The notes under the pieces: model-generated
The model's input: the letters and a program-made list of their open reading frames with translations, nothing else
What the model was told of the DNA's origin: nothing
The model's database searches: none
Shown: in pieces, positions 23,511 to 34,341 of the stretch
How the letters are laid out: each line of letters begins with the position of its first letter
Numbering within the stretch: position 1 is the stretch's first letter
Position numbers and translations under genes: made by a program
Source: Dipteris shenzhenensis
Taxonomy: Eukaryota; Polypodiophyta; Polypodiopsida; Gleicheniales
Strand: one strand, 5' to 3'
NCBI GenBank assembly: GCA_047967505.1
Contig: CM106538.1
DNA length: 64,000 bases

Positions 23511-24062
23511 CAAGGTACAAGGGTCGATGAGAAACGCCGTCATGTCAACTAGGATAGATGAAAAAAGGAGTACAAGGTACTTGTACCTAGACCTAGGACT
23601 AAGTGTCTTAGGTGTCACATAGGACTAAGTGTCCTATGTGGCCTAAACGGCACTAACACTACAAGTGCCTATATTTATGCCTACAAGGCACATATCATGG
23701 CCTATAGGGCATCACTTTACCAGAGTGTCACATACTGGCAATGATATGTGCCTTGTAGGCATAAATATAGGCACTTGTAGTGTTAGTGCCGTTTAGGCCA
23801 CATAGGACACTTAGTCCTATGTGACACCTAAGACACTTAGTCCTAGGTCTAGGTATAAGTACCTTGTACTCCTTTTTTCATCTATCCTAGTTGACATGAC
23901 GGCGTTTCTCATCGACCCTTGTACCTTGTGTGAAGTTAGTGGGAGAGAAGTAAGGAGTCTCACTTGTAACTTTCTCACATACACAATGGGGGAATACACA
24001 CAAAGGTGGAGGCTGAAAACAGTTTTCCTCTTCTTAGTTATGTAAGCCAAAAGAACTCTCTC
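23377..24062. repeat. Long palindrome: 322-bp arms, 42-bp loop (unit A)
   Basis: Arm 1 (23377-23698) runs from GAGAGAGTTCTTTTGGC in the LTR, through the CAAGG junction, into the inverted Copia-2 LTR. Arm 2 (23741-24062) is its reverse complement with no gaps and at least two mismatches (AAGTTGCAAG versus AAGTTACAAG; ACTTGTACC versus ACTTATACC). The loop is 23699-23740. After arm 2 the sequence jumps directly to TTGGATCC of the next unit. Mirror-image short ORFs in the two arms are a by-product. Confidence 0.9.
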
Positions 24063-26366
24063 TTGGATCCAAAAGCTGAGAAGTGCATCTTCATTGATTA
24101 TTCTCTGCAGCAGAAAGGCTATAGATGCTATAACCTTTCTACTCGTAAGTTTACAGTGAGTAGAGATGCTTTTTTTAATGAGATGAGCAGCTGGTATAAA
24201 CCAGTAAATGTGATTGATGATGTAGATGCACAAAATGGTCAGTGGACATGTAGTGTCCTCTAGCAGTGATTCACATACTTCGCCATGGATAGGCAGATTG
24301 AGATCAGGAGAATCTCCTCAAAGCAATGCAGATAGTGGTATGCAAGTATCACGAAAGGAAAAAGAGAAAGTAGATCAGCCCATGGTTGATGTGAATGCAG
24401 GTCACTCTTATGTGGATGGTGAATCCAGTGGCTCAGAACAGAGCCTTGATGATGAGTTGGGTATTCCTTCTGTTGTTACACCTGAAGTAAGGAAGACAAA
24501 GGATGTTTTGAGAGTACCTGGTAGTGAGCCTATTTTGCGCAGGTCTACCAGAGTTAAGTATCATGTGGATAGGCTGAAATATGATGGAGTTACAGCCATT
24601 CACTATGCCTATATGATCAAAGTGATACATAAACCAGAACCCACTTCTTTTGAGCAAGCCATGGGAAAAGAAAAATGAGAGAAAGCTATGGTTGAAGAAA
24701 TGGATGCTTTAGAAGCAAATGCTACATGGGAATTGGTGTCTTTGCCTAACGACAAGAATGCAATTGGCTGCAAGTGGGTCTATAAGGTGAAGCACAATGC
24801 AGATGGTTCTATGAGCAGATACAAGGCAAGATTAGTTATCAAGGGGTATGTACAGACATATGGCATTGATTATGAAGAAACATTCAGTCCGGTTGCAAGG
24901 ATGGCAACCGTAAAAGCAGCCATTGCTATGGGTGCATCAAAGGGATGGTCTTTACATCAGATGGATGTAAAGAATGTCTTCTTGCATGGTGATTTGCAAG
25001 AAGAGGTCTATATGGAGCAGCCATCAGGTTATGTGCATGATGTTTATCCTGAGTTTGTTTGCAGGTTGAAGAAAGCCTTGTATGGCTTGAAGCAAGCATC
25101 AAGAGCATGGTCTGATAAAATAGGACAGTATCTTGTCACTATAAGCTTTCAAATTTCCACGGTAGATTTCTCACTTTATGTGAGAAAACAGAGAAAGGTA
25201 TTATGCTGCTTGTCATTTATGTTGATGATTTGATCATCACAAGTGATAGTAATGAAGATATCATTCATGTGAAAATGCTATTGAAGCAGAAGTTTGAGAT
25301 AAAGGATTTGGGAAAGCTGCATTACTTCTTGGACATTGAGGTGATTAGATTCACAAGTGGAATATGGCTCTTGCAGAGGCAGTATGGATTGGACATGCTG
25401 TCCAAATATGAGATGACAGGCTGTAAGCCTATTTCAGTTCCTTTGGAGCAAAACGTGAAGCTGAGCGCAGATGCAGGTGAGCTTCTGAAAGATCCTACTA
25501 TGTACAGACGCATAGTAGAAAGTTTGATTTATATGACTATTGTCGTGCCAGATTTGAGCTATGCTGTTAGGTTGGTAAGTCAGTTTATATAAGCTCCAAG
25601 GAAATCGCATTTGGATGCGGCTAGACGCATACTGAGGTATGTGAAGTTCACATTGTAGTATGGACTATTTTATGAGACTGGGGTTCAGATACAGTTGCAT
25701 GGATACACTGATGCTGATTGGGTTATTTCTGATAGACGATCTACGAGTGGATATGTGTTCTCTTTTGGGAGTGGTGCAGGCTCCAAGGAAATCGCATTTA
25801 GATGCGGCTAGACGCATACTGAGGTATGTGAAGTCCACATTGTAGTATGGACTATTTTATGAGATTGGGGTTCAGATACAGTTGCATGGATACACTGATG
25901 CTGATTGAGCTGGTAGTATTTCTAATAGACGATCTACCAGTGGATATGTGTTCTCTTTTGGAAGTGTTGCAGTCACTTGGAGCAGCAAGAAACAACCTAC
26001 AGTTGTCTTATCGAGCACAGAGACTGAGTACAGAAGTGCAGCAATGGTTGCATGTGAGGTAGCTTTGTTGCGTAAGCTACTTTATGATTTGCATCAGTCT
26101 ACAGATGGGTCAGTTGTCATTTATTGTGATAACATGAGCAGTATACACTTGGCAAATAGCCCAGTCTATCATGCTAGAACAAAGCACTTTAAGGTGCATT
26201 ATCACTATGTGCGAGAGAAGGTTCTAGTAGGTTTTATTGATTTGGTTTATGTCAACACAGAGGATCAGGTAGCTGACATATTCACGAAGGCCTTGGGTGC
26301 AGAGAAGCTGCACAAGTTCAGAGACCTGCTTAGTGTGCAGGAATTGGGATTCAGCTTGAGGAGGAG
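24063..26366 (+). pseudogene. Copia-1 unit B: RT and RNase H, broken
   Basis: Same parts and same lesions as unit A: Trp-to-TGA stop before the RT, frameshift before YVDD, stop after LVSQFI, 187-bp duplication. Left-side differences from A include GTCCTC for GTACTC, CCTAACGAC for CCTAAAGAC, and TTAGTTATC for TTAGTTGTC; all of these match unit C. The RNase H part matches unit A exactly as far as can be read (for example GCTTTGTTGCG and CACTTTAAGGTG). Confidence 0.85.
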
Positions 26367-26724
26367 TGTTGAGATATTGAGCTCCACTCGTGATATGTCA
26401 GGTTGACTGTTGTGCATTTATGTCACCGACTTGTTAGCTGCAGATGTGGTTGGTACACCGCCCATGAATAATAGCTGGATGACAGCTATCTTTATGTACT
26501 CTAGTTAGTGGCTCAGTTAGTATGCCACCTAGGTTAGCTGAGTTTGGTATGAGACCCACATATAGGGTTCATCTATTCCTTTTGTACTAAGAGAGAGTTC
26601 TTTTGGCTTACATAACTAAGAAGAGGAAAACTGTTTTCAGCCTCCACCTTTGTGTGTATTCCCCCATTGTGTATGTGAGAAAGTTGCAAGTGAGACTCCT
26701 TACTTCTCTCCCACTAACTTCACA
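26367..26724 (+). repeat. Copia-1 LTR, unit B (358 bp)
   Basis: Identical by eye to the unit A LTR, with the same CAAGG plus Copia-2 LTR flank. It shares ATATTGAGC and CAGGTTGACTG with A, where C has ATATCGAGC and CAGGGTGACTG. Confidence 0.85.
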
Positions 26725-27276
26725 CAAGGTACAAGGGTCGATGAGAAACGCCGTCATGTCAACTAGGATAGATGAAAAAAGGAGTACAAGGTACTTGTAC
26801 CTAGACCTAGGACTAAGTGTCTTAGGTGTCACATAGGACTAAGTGTCCTATGTGGCCTAAACGGCACTAACACTACAAGTGCCTATATTTATGCCTACAA
26901 GGCACATATCATGGCCTATAGGGCATCACTTTACCAGAGTGTCACATACTGGCAATGATATGTGCCTTGTAGGCATAAATATAGGCACTTGTAGTGTTAG
27001 TGCCGTTTAGGCCACATAGGACACTTAGTCCTATGTGACACCTAAGACACTTAGTCCTAGGTCTAGGTATAAGTACCTTGTACTCCTTTTTTCATCTATC
27101 CTAGTTGACATGACGGCGTTTCTCATCGACCCTTGTACCTTGTGTGAAGTTAGTGGGAGAGAAGTAAGGAGTCTCACTTGTAACTTTCTCACATACACAA
27201 TGGGGGAATACACACAAAGGTGGAGGCTGAAAACAGTTTTCCTCTTCTTAGTTATGTAAGCCAAAAGAACTCTCTC
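26591..27276. repeat. Long palindrome (unit B)
   Basis: Arms 26591-26912 and 26955-27276 surround the same 42-bp loop as in unit A. It carries the same arm mismatches, which shows that the whole palindrome was copied with the unit rather than formed twice. Confidence 0.9.
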
Positions 27277-29578
27277 TTGGATCCAAAAGCTGAGAAGTGC
27301 ATCTTCATTGATTATTCTCTGCAGCAGAAAGGCTATAGATGCTATAACCTTTCTACTCGTAAGTTTACAGTGAGTAGAGATGCTTTTTTTAATGAGATGA
27401 GCAGCTGGTATAAACCAGTAAATGTGATTGATGATGTAGATGCACAAAATGGTCAGTGGACATGTAGTGTCCTCTAGCAGTGATTCACATACTTCGCCAT
27501 GGATAGGCAGATTGAGATCAGGAGAATCTCCTCAAAGCAATGCAGATAGTGGTATGCAAGTATCACGAAAGGAAAAAGAGAAAGTAGATCAGCCCATGGT
27601 TGATGTGAATGCAGGTCACTCTTATGTGGATGGTGAATCCAGTGGCTCAGAACAGAGCCTTGATGATGAGTTGGGTATTCCTTCTGTTGTTACACCTGAA
27701 GTAAGGAAGACAAAGGATGTTTTGAGAGTACCTGGTAGTGAGCCTATTTTGCGCAGGTCTACCAGAGTTAAGTATCATGTGGATAGGCTGAAATATGATG
27801 GAGTTACAGCCATTCACTATGCCTATATGATCAAAGTGATACATAAACCAGAACCCACTTCTTTTGAGCAAGCCATGGGAAAAGAAAAATGAGAGAAAGC
27901 TATGGTTGAAGAAATGGATGCTTTAGAAGCAAATGCTACATGGGAATTGGTGTCTTTGCCTAACGACAAGAATGCAATTGGCTGCAAGTGGGTCTATAAG
28001 GTGAAGCACAATGCAGATGGTTCTATGAGCAGATACAAGGCAAGATTAGTTATCAAGGGGTATGTACAGACATATGGCATTGATTATGAAGAAACATTCA
28101 GTCCGGTTGCAAGGATGGCAACCGTAAAAGCAGCCATTGCTATGGGTGCATCAAAGGGATGGTCTTTACATCAGATGGATGTAAAGAATGTCTTCTTGCA
28201 TGGTGATTTGCAAGAAGAGGTCTATATGGAGCAGCCATCAGGTTATGTGCATGATGTTTATCCTGAGTTTGTTTGCAGGTTGAAGAAAGCCTTGTATGGC
28301 TTGAAGCAAGCATCAAGAGCATGGTCTGATAAAATAGGACAGTATCTTGTCACTATAAGCTTTCAAATTTCCACGGTAGATTTCTCACTTTATGTGAGAA
28401 AACAGAGAAAGGTATTATGCTGCTTGTCATTTATGTTGATGATTTGATCATCACAAGTGATAGTAATGAAGATATCATTCATGTGAAAATGCTATTGAAG
28501 CAGAAGTTTGAGATAAAGGATTTGGGAAAGCTGCATTACTTCTTGGACATTGAGGTGATTAGATTCACAAGTGGAATATGGCTCTTGCAGAGGCAGTATG
28601 GATTGGACATGCTGTCCAAATATGAGATGACAGGCTGTAAGCCTATTTCAGTTCCTTTGGAGCAAAACGTGAAGCTGAGCGCAGATGCAGGTGAGCTTCT
28701 GAAAGATCCTACTATGTACAGACGCATAGTAGAAAGTTTGATTTATATGACTATTGTCGTGCCAGATTTGAGCTATGCTGTTAGGTTGGTAAGTCAGTTT
28801 ATATAAGCTCCAAGGAAATCGCATTTGGATGCGGCTAGACGCATACTGAGGTATGTGAAGTTCACATTGTAGTATGGACTATTTTATGAGACTGGGGTTC
28901 AGATACAGTTGCATGGATACACTGATGCTGATTGGGTTATTTCTGATAGACGATCTACGAGTGGATATGTGTTCTCTTTTGGGAGTGGTGCAGGCTCCAA
29001 GGAAATCGCATTTAGATGCGGCTAGACGCATACTGAGGTATGTGAAGTCCACATTGTAGTATGGACTATTTTATGAGATTGGGGTTCAGATACAGTTGCA
29101 TGGATACACTGATGCTGATTGAGCTGGTAGTATTTCTAATAGACGATCTACCAGTGGATATGTGTTCTCTTTTGGAAGTGTTGCAGTCACTTGGAGCAGC
29201 AAGAAACAACCTACAGTTGTCTTATCGAGCACAGAGACTGAGTACAGAAGTGCAGCAATGGTTGCATGTGAGGTAGCTTGGTTGCGTAAGCTACTTTATG
29301 ATATGCATCAGTCTACAGATGGGTCAGTTGTCATTTATTGTGATAACATGAGCAGTATACACTTGGCAAATAGCCCAGTCTATCATGCTAGAACAAAGCA
29401 CTTTGAGGTGCATTATCACTATGTGCGAGAGAAGGTTCTAGTAGGTTTTATTGATTTGGTTTATGTCAGCACAGAGGATCAGGTAGCTGACATATTCACG
29501 AAGGCCTTGGGTGCAGAGAAGCTGCACAAGTTCAGAGACCTGCTTAGTGTGCAGGATGGGATTGAGCTTGAGGAGGAG
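27277..29578 (+). pseudogene. Copia-1 unit C: RT and RNase H, broken
   Basis: Same domain order and same upstream lesions as A and B. Its RNase H part differs: GCTTGGTTGCG, GATATGCATC, CACTTTGAGGTG and GTCAGCACAG. Its end reads GTGCAGGATGGGATTGAGC, two bases shorter than A and B. The differences are at Copia-conserved positions ([26 protein letters not shown]), so C keeps the ancestral residues and A/B are the derived form there. Confidence 0.85.
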
Positions 29579-29936
29579 TGTTGAGATATCGAGCTCCACT
29601 CGTGATATGTCAGGGTGACTGTTGTGCATTTATGTCACCGACTTGTTAGCTGCAGATGTGGTTGGTACACCGCCCATGAATAATAGCTGGATGACAGCTA
29701 TCTTTATGTACTCTAGTTAGTGGCTCAGTTAGTATGCCACCTAGGTTAGCTGAGTTTGGTATGAGACCCACATATAGGGTTCATCTATTCCTTTTGTACT
29801 AAGAGAGAGTTCTTTTGGCTTACATAACTAAGAAGAGGAAAACTGTTTTCAGCCTCCACCTTTGTGTGTATTCCCCCATTGTGTATGTGAGAAAGTTGCA
29901 AGTGAGACTCCTTACTTCTCTCCCACTAACTTCACA
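29579..29936 (+). repeat. Copia-1 3' LTR, unit C (true right end)
   Basis: TGTTGAGATATCGAGC through AACTTCACA, 358 bp. It is followed by CAAGG (29937-29941), the duplicate of 19204-19208, and then by the remainder of the Copia-2 LTR without a palindrome. The internal TACATAACTAAGAAG region is shared with the palindrome arms. Confidence 0.85.
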
Positions 29937-30140
29937 CAAGGTACAAGGGTCGATGAGAAATGCCGTCATGTCAACTAGGATAGATGAAAAAAGGAGTACA
30001 AGGTACTTGTACCTAGACCTAGGACTAAGTGTCTTAGGTGTCACATAGGACTAAGTGTCCTATGTGGCCTAAACGGCACTAATACTACAAGTGCCTATAT
30101 TTATGCCTACAAGGCACATATCATGGCCTATAGGGCATCA
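29937..30140 (-). repeat. Copia-2 3' LTR, inner piece
   Basis: This matches the 5' LTR at 35379-35565 in inverted order, with one extra block (TGGCCTATAGGG). On the element's strand it starts TGATGCCC. With the 37-bp outer piece at 19172-19208, the LTR is about 236 bp, split by more than 10 kb of Copia-1. Confidence 0.8.
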
Positions 30141-30141
30141 C

Positions 30142-33100
30142 AAGGACATGTGGCCCAGTCACTATCCGTGTAAGCATGCATAGTAAGTGAACCCTAATCA
30201 CCATGGAAGAGGGCTAAATCCTGAGTGCATCATCCTGAGTGCATCTGAGATATCTGAAGACTCTCTTCATTGCCTGCCAATGCTCTGCCAATGCTGTGAA
30301 CTGGGCATCTGCATGAATTTGCTGAGCTGAGATACTGCATACTGTAAGTCAGGTTTGGTGTGACATAAATAAATAAGGCATCCAATAGCCTGGTGATAAA
30401 GAGTGATATCTCATGGTGGGATCCCATCATGAGCTGAGAATTTGAAGCCAGGGTCCACTGGAGTAGAGATTGGCTTGCAATCCTCAAACTGAAAATGATC
30501 GAGGAGCTGTCCAATATACTTGGACTGAGACATCATGATACCCTCCACAACATGAGCAAATTGAATGCCCAAATAATAATGGAGCTGTCCCATGTCTGAC
30601 ATGTCAAAAATCTGCTGCAAATCAGTCTTGAAAGTTGCAGTTTGTTGAGTATCTGGGCTCGTGATGAGCATATCATCCACCTATAAAATCAGCACTTAAA
30701 AATCAAATCCACTCCCACGGACATAAAGAGTGGGCTCTTTGGGGCTATTCTAAAAACCAAGAGATAGTAAGTGTGCATGAATTTTGGCATACCATGCCCT
30801 AGGTGCTTGCTTCAAACCATAAAGGGCTTTTCTCAACCGGCATACCTTATTTTCAGAATTAACAACCTCAAAGCCAGGAGGTTGTGTGACATATACTTCT
30901 TCCTGCAGATCCCCATGAAGAAAAGCAGTCTTGATGTCAAGTTGGTGCACTTGCCAATGATGATGGGCGCAAGGGCAATGACACATCTAAAGGTACTAAT
31001 CCTGCATGTGGGAACAAATGTCTCCTCAAAGTCAATGCGTTGTTGTTGGGCATACCCTTTTGCAACAAGACGGGCTTTGTATTGATCTATGTTGCCATCA
31101 GATTTCCTTTTTAATTTGTAGACCCACCGGGTACCAATGGCATGCTTGCCGGGAGGGAGATCTACTAATTCCAATGTGTCATTTTTGGCAATGGATTGTA
31201 ACTCAGCTCTCATTGCATCCATCCACTCTTTGCTGCCAAAAGCATCTTTATGGCACAAAGGGTCTTCATTGCAAGCTGTAGCAAGGAGTGCAAACTCAAG
31301 AAAGTGACCATGCATTTGTCTATTCCCTAATCTTGTCCGGGCAGCAAAAGGCTAATCTTGTTTGCTGTCCCTCAATGTATCAAGAAGCCATCTGGGAACT
31401 TGCCTTTGCTATCTATTGACAGCTCTTTCTTCAATGACTGCATCATGAATAGTGGGATCATTTTGTGCTGGAAGAGAAACCTACAAATCAGCATGGGGTA
31501 GTGGCTGATTATTGCTTGGTGGAGGGCCTGCAGGAGGCTCATGTTGCTGGTCAAAGTCCTCTTCTGAGGATGGCAGAGGTAACCAAGATTCAAAGGCATC
31601 AAACATGTCAACATCTGGCTTAGCTTTGTAGTCCACAAGAGGAGAAGCTGAATGTTCAGCAAAGATTACATCTCTATTGACAATAATCTTCCCAGTATTT
31701 GGTTGATATAACCAATACCCTCTGCTCTCTTGGCTGTAACCAATAAATATGCATTTGATTGCCTTGTCATCAAGCTTATGTCTCAGCTGAGATGGTACAT
31801 GAACATATGCAAGAGACCCAAAAACTCTCATGTGTGAAAGTGAAGGCTTCCTGCCTTTCCATGCTTCATAAGGTGTAACAGTCTTCAATGCCCGTGTAGA
31901 TGATCTATTCAGCACATAGTTGGCACACATCACTGCATCAAGCCAAAATTTATTGGGCAAAGACTTGGCCTTAAGCATGCATCTAGCCATCTCCATTGTG
32001 GACCTATTTTTCCTTTCAGAAACAGGATTCTGCTAAGGAGTGTAAGGAGTAGTGCATGAGTGAATAATGCCCCGTGAAGACAAAAATGCATCAAACTCCT
32101 TTGACATATACTCTCCCCCCCTATCTGTATTGAGGATGACAAGCTTGCATCTTAAATCTTTCTCAACCATATTTAGCCACCTCTGAAAGCATGAGAAAAC
32201 TTCAGATTTGGCTTTTAAAGGATATACCCAGCAATATCTTGTGACATCATCAATGAGAGTCATGAAATATTTGTACCCTCCAATGGCATTTGTCCTCATT
32301 GGGCCACAGACATCAGTGTGCACTAGCTGCAATTTCCTTTGTGAGAGTTTTAGACAATTCTTTTGAAAAGCAAACCGATGCATCTTACCCAAAAGACAAC
32401 CCTCACACACATGTTTGGAAACTGTGTGAGTTTGAGGTACATCATTTTCCATCTACTGTCAATGTAGCATTGCAAGAGCTCTATAATTGAGATGACCCAT
32501 TCTCTCATGCCAAAGATGAGTTTCAGCAAGCTGTGAATCTGAAATAGCAAATGCTTTAATAGCAAAGTGCAGCTGAGTGTGATGATCAAGGTGATAAAGC
32601 CCCTTTTGCAAAGTGCCAGTGAGAACTATGGCATTGTCATCATGAAGATCATAAACTAGGCATCTGTAGCCATCAAAAATCACTCTGAAACCTGAAGTAG
32701 CAATTGTTGAAATTGAGATCAGGTTGACTTCAATTACAGGCACAAAGAGAACATTTGTCAAAGTGACAGAATGACTTGAAATAGATGTGAGCTGCACATC
32801 TCCGATTCCTTTTACAGCATATGAAGCATTATTAGCACATGTGACAGTCCCCCCTCGAGGTGCATCAGCTAAAGAGTGAAACAACTGTCTACAAGATGTG
32901 ACATGCTTCGAAGCACCACTATCAAAGTATGAGGACTGAGCATCATTAGCAGTAAAGAGTGCATTAGATTTGGGATCAAATGAGCAATGGACAGCCCATG
33001 CCCAATCATCCTGAAGAGCATGTGCATGTGAAGCATCTGCTGGCTCATGGGATTCAATAGCATGTGAGGCATTAACTGTCTATCCTGCTTTCTCTTTCTC

Positions 33101-33711
33101 TGAAGCAGTGCGCTTCCTGCATTCTGAAATGTCATGTCCATGCTTCCCACAATAGTGGCATCTTTTCTTCTTTGACTTATCTACTGTATTTTTAGATGCA
33201 TGGGAGGAATCACAGCTGCTATGCGCAGATTTTGGCTTGCCCATAGGCTTGGAAGCCTTGCCTCTTCCTGTCTGCTGTGAAGCAAATGCATGATCAAGAA
33301 TAATGGCTTGTCTATTAGCTCGACTTTGCTCTTCCTGCAAAAGCAAAGTAACCAGTTGATCAAAAGAATAGTGGTCTGGATTCATGGCCACTAATCGAAG
33401 GGTTGTAGCAAACCCTTGGTATGTATTTGGCAGTCGATTCAATGTGGTATTGACAAGCTGTGAATTTGGCACCACCTCATCAATGTTGGCAAGTTGTTTC
33501 ATGAGGTCCTTGACCTTTGTTAGATATGCATCCATAGAGTCACCTTCATTCATACTGACTTCCTGTAATTGCCTTCTCAAATATGCAACTTGAGCTTCAT
33601 TGTGAATCTGATAGAGAGAAGCCAATTTATCCCAAGCATCCTTTGCTGTCCTGCAAGACCGGATGTGTGGAATAATGATTCTCTTACATGATAAAGCAAT
33701 ACATAGTGCTC
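30142..33711 (-). pseudogene. Copia-2 gag (3' part) and pol, broken
   Basis: The minus strand, from right to left, reads as follows. Gag ends with TAKDAWDKLASLYQIHNEAQ and a CCHC knuckle (CHYCGKHGHDISEC, about 33165-33120). Protease/pre-integrase (TLTNVLFVPVIEVNLISIS, WHERMGHLNYRAL) and integrase (CEGCLLGKMHR, HTDVCGPM, LNTDRGGEY, ERKNRSTMEMARC, CIFIGYSQESRGY) come next. RT ([59 protein letters not shown], then YVDDMLIT-like at about 30680) follows. The last trace is AYTDSDWATCP, the start of RNase H, and then the LTR. Lesions include stops where Gln or Trp is expected (TAG before QNPVSERKN) and several frameshifts. Confidence 0.8.
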
Positions 33712-34341
33712 TCTCTTACAACCTCCCCATTCTCTGCAACTGCCTTGCTTATCCTTTCTTTGAATTCTTTATTCAACCTAGTTCTCCATGACACAAGCTT
33801 TCCATCACGACGAGATGGGCGCACATGGCTTGGCGTACTGATTTTTTGCATACGAGATGGGAAGCTCATGACACCAATAGCATCATCAGTCTCAAATACA
33901 AATCCTGCCCTTACCAGGGTCTCCCTCTCATCCACAGTAATTGATGTCCGACATGCAACCTTCCACACACCTGGAGAGTTTCCAGCTTTTGTAGTGACAC
34001 CCTTGAGGCTTTTGGGTTTTCAGGTCTCTTTCAGGGTATCACATTTACTATGGCTGGGAACAATCAAGATCTATTTGGCGTTCTTTGTGAAGATGATAAG
34101 TTGGATGGCACCAACTATTTGATGTGGTCTTATCTTATGAAACATATTCTAGTTGCAAAGCATTTGAGGAATATTGTTTCTGGGGTTGATCTGAGGCCAG
34201 CCAATGCTACAGTGGTTGCCTCTACTACTGGTCCCTTTGCAGGGGGTACTCCTCCTAATGCCTCATCTTCTAGCACTCCTGCTGCTACTCTTCCAACTCA
34301 GGAACAGTCAAGATGGGATGCAAGAGATGCAAATGCACATT
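33712..34341 (+). other. Inverted segment carrying the Copia-2 gag start
   Basis: The Gag N-terminus sits on the plus strand (ATG 34050: MAGNNQDLFGVLCEDDKLDG, then TNYLMWSYLMKHIL), although the rest of gag is on the minus strand. The plus-strand frame ends near SRWDARDANAH at 34341. The minus-strand gag resumes at 33711 with RALCIALSCKRIIIPHI, which is what should follow in a UBN2-type Gag. The simplest reading is that about 630 bp of the element was inverted in place. A mosaic of two elements is the alternative. Confidence 0.6.
33720..33968 (-). other. Exon-like ORF inside the inverted segment, unknown family
   Basis: An open minus-strand frame of about 83 codons reads WKVACRTSITVDERETLVRA through SRRDGKLVSWRTRLNKEFKE to AVAENGEV. 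It looks like genuine protein: mixed composition, helical Lys/Arg/Glu-rich end, no stops. It has no Gag or Pol motif. On this strand it is preceded by ACTCTCCAG, a possible 3' splice site, and ends at GGTT|GTAAGAG, a possible 5' splice site. It could be a host exon captured by the element. No family is recognised. Confidence 0.45.

Larger units (their letters stand above)
19209..29936 (+). mobile_element. Copia-1: nested, tandemly amplified Copia element
   Basis: The element begins with a piece of its own LTR (19209-19336) and ends with a full LTR (29579-29936). It is flanked by the target duplication CAAGG and sits inside the Copia-2 3' LTR. The 5' half (rest of the LTR, PBS, gag, protease) is deleted. 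Integrase follows at once, then three tandem units each carrying integrase end, RT, RNase H and LTR. The first two units also end in an inverted copy of the LTR region. All copies share the same stops and duplications, so those lesions came before the amplification. Confidence 0.8.
20849..30141 (+). repeat. Tandem array of 3,214-bp units (2.9 copies)
   Basis: Unit A is 20849-24062, unit B 24063-27276 and unit C 27277-30141. A and B are both exactly 3,214 bp long; C is truncated. Each starts at TTGGATCCAAAAGCTGAG in the integrase gene and runs through RT, RNase H and the LTR into Copia-2 LTR sequence. A and B continue into an inverted copy of that LTR region; C stops at the palindrome centre and runs on into Copia-2. 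A and B differ only in the left part (about 9-10 sites up to about 21731). B and C differ only in the right part (from about 26067). B therefore reads as C on its left and A on its right. Confidence 0.85.

Noticed and set aside
23394-24233. Mirror-image ORFs of 74-138 codons on both strands at the palindromes
   Set aside because: Each is the LTR palindrome read in either direction. They have no protein family features and exist only because the arms are inverted copies.
20849-30141. CRISPR-like or centromeric satellite interpretation of the regular 3.2-kb periodicity
   Set aside because: The units are pol plus LTR of a Copia element with coding content throughout, and there are only three copies. 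There are no short repeats and spacers, and no satellite-type monomer.
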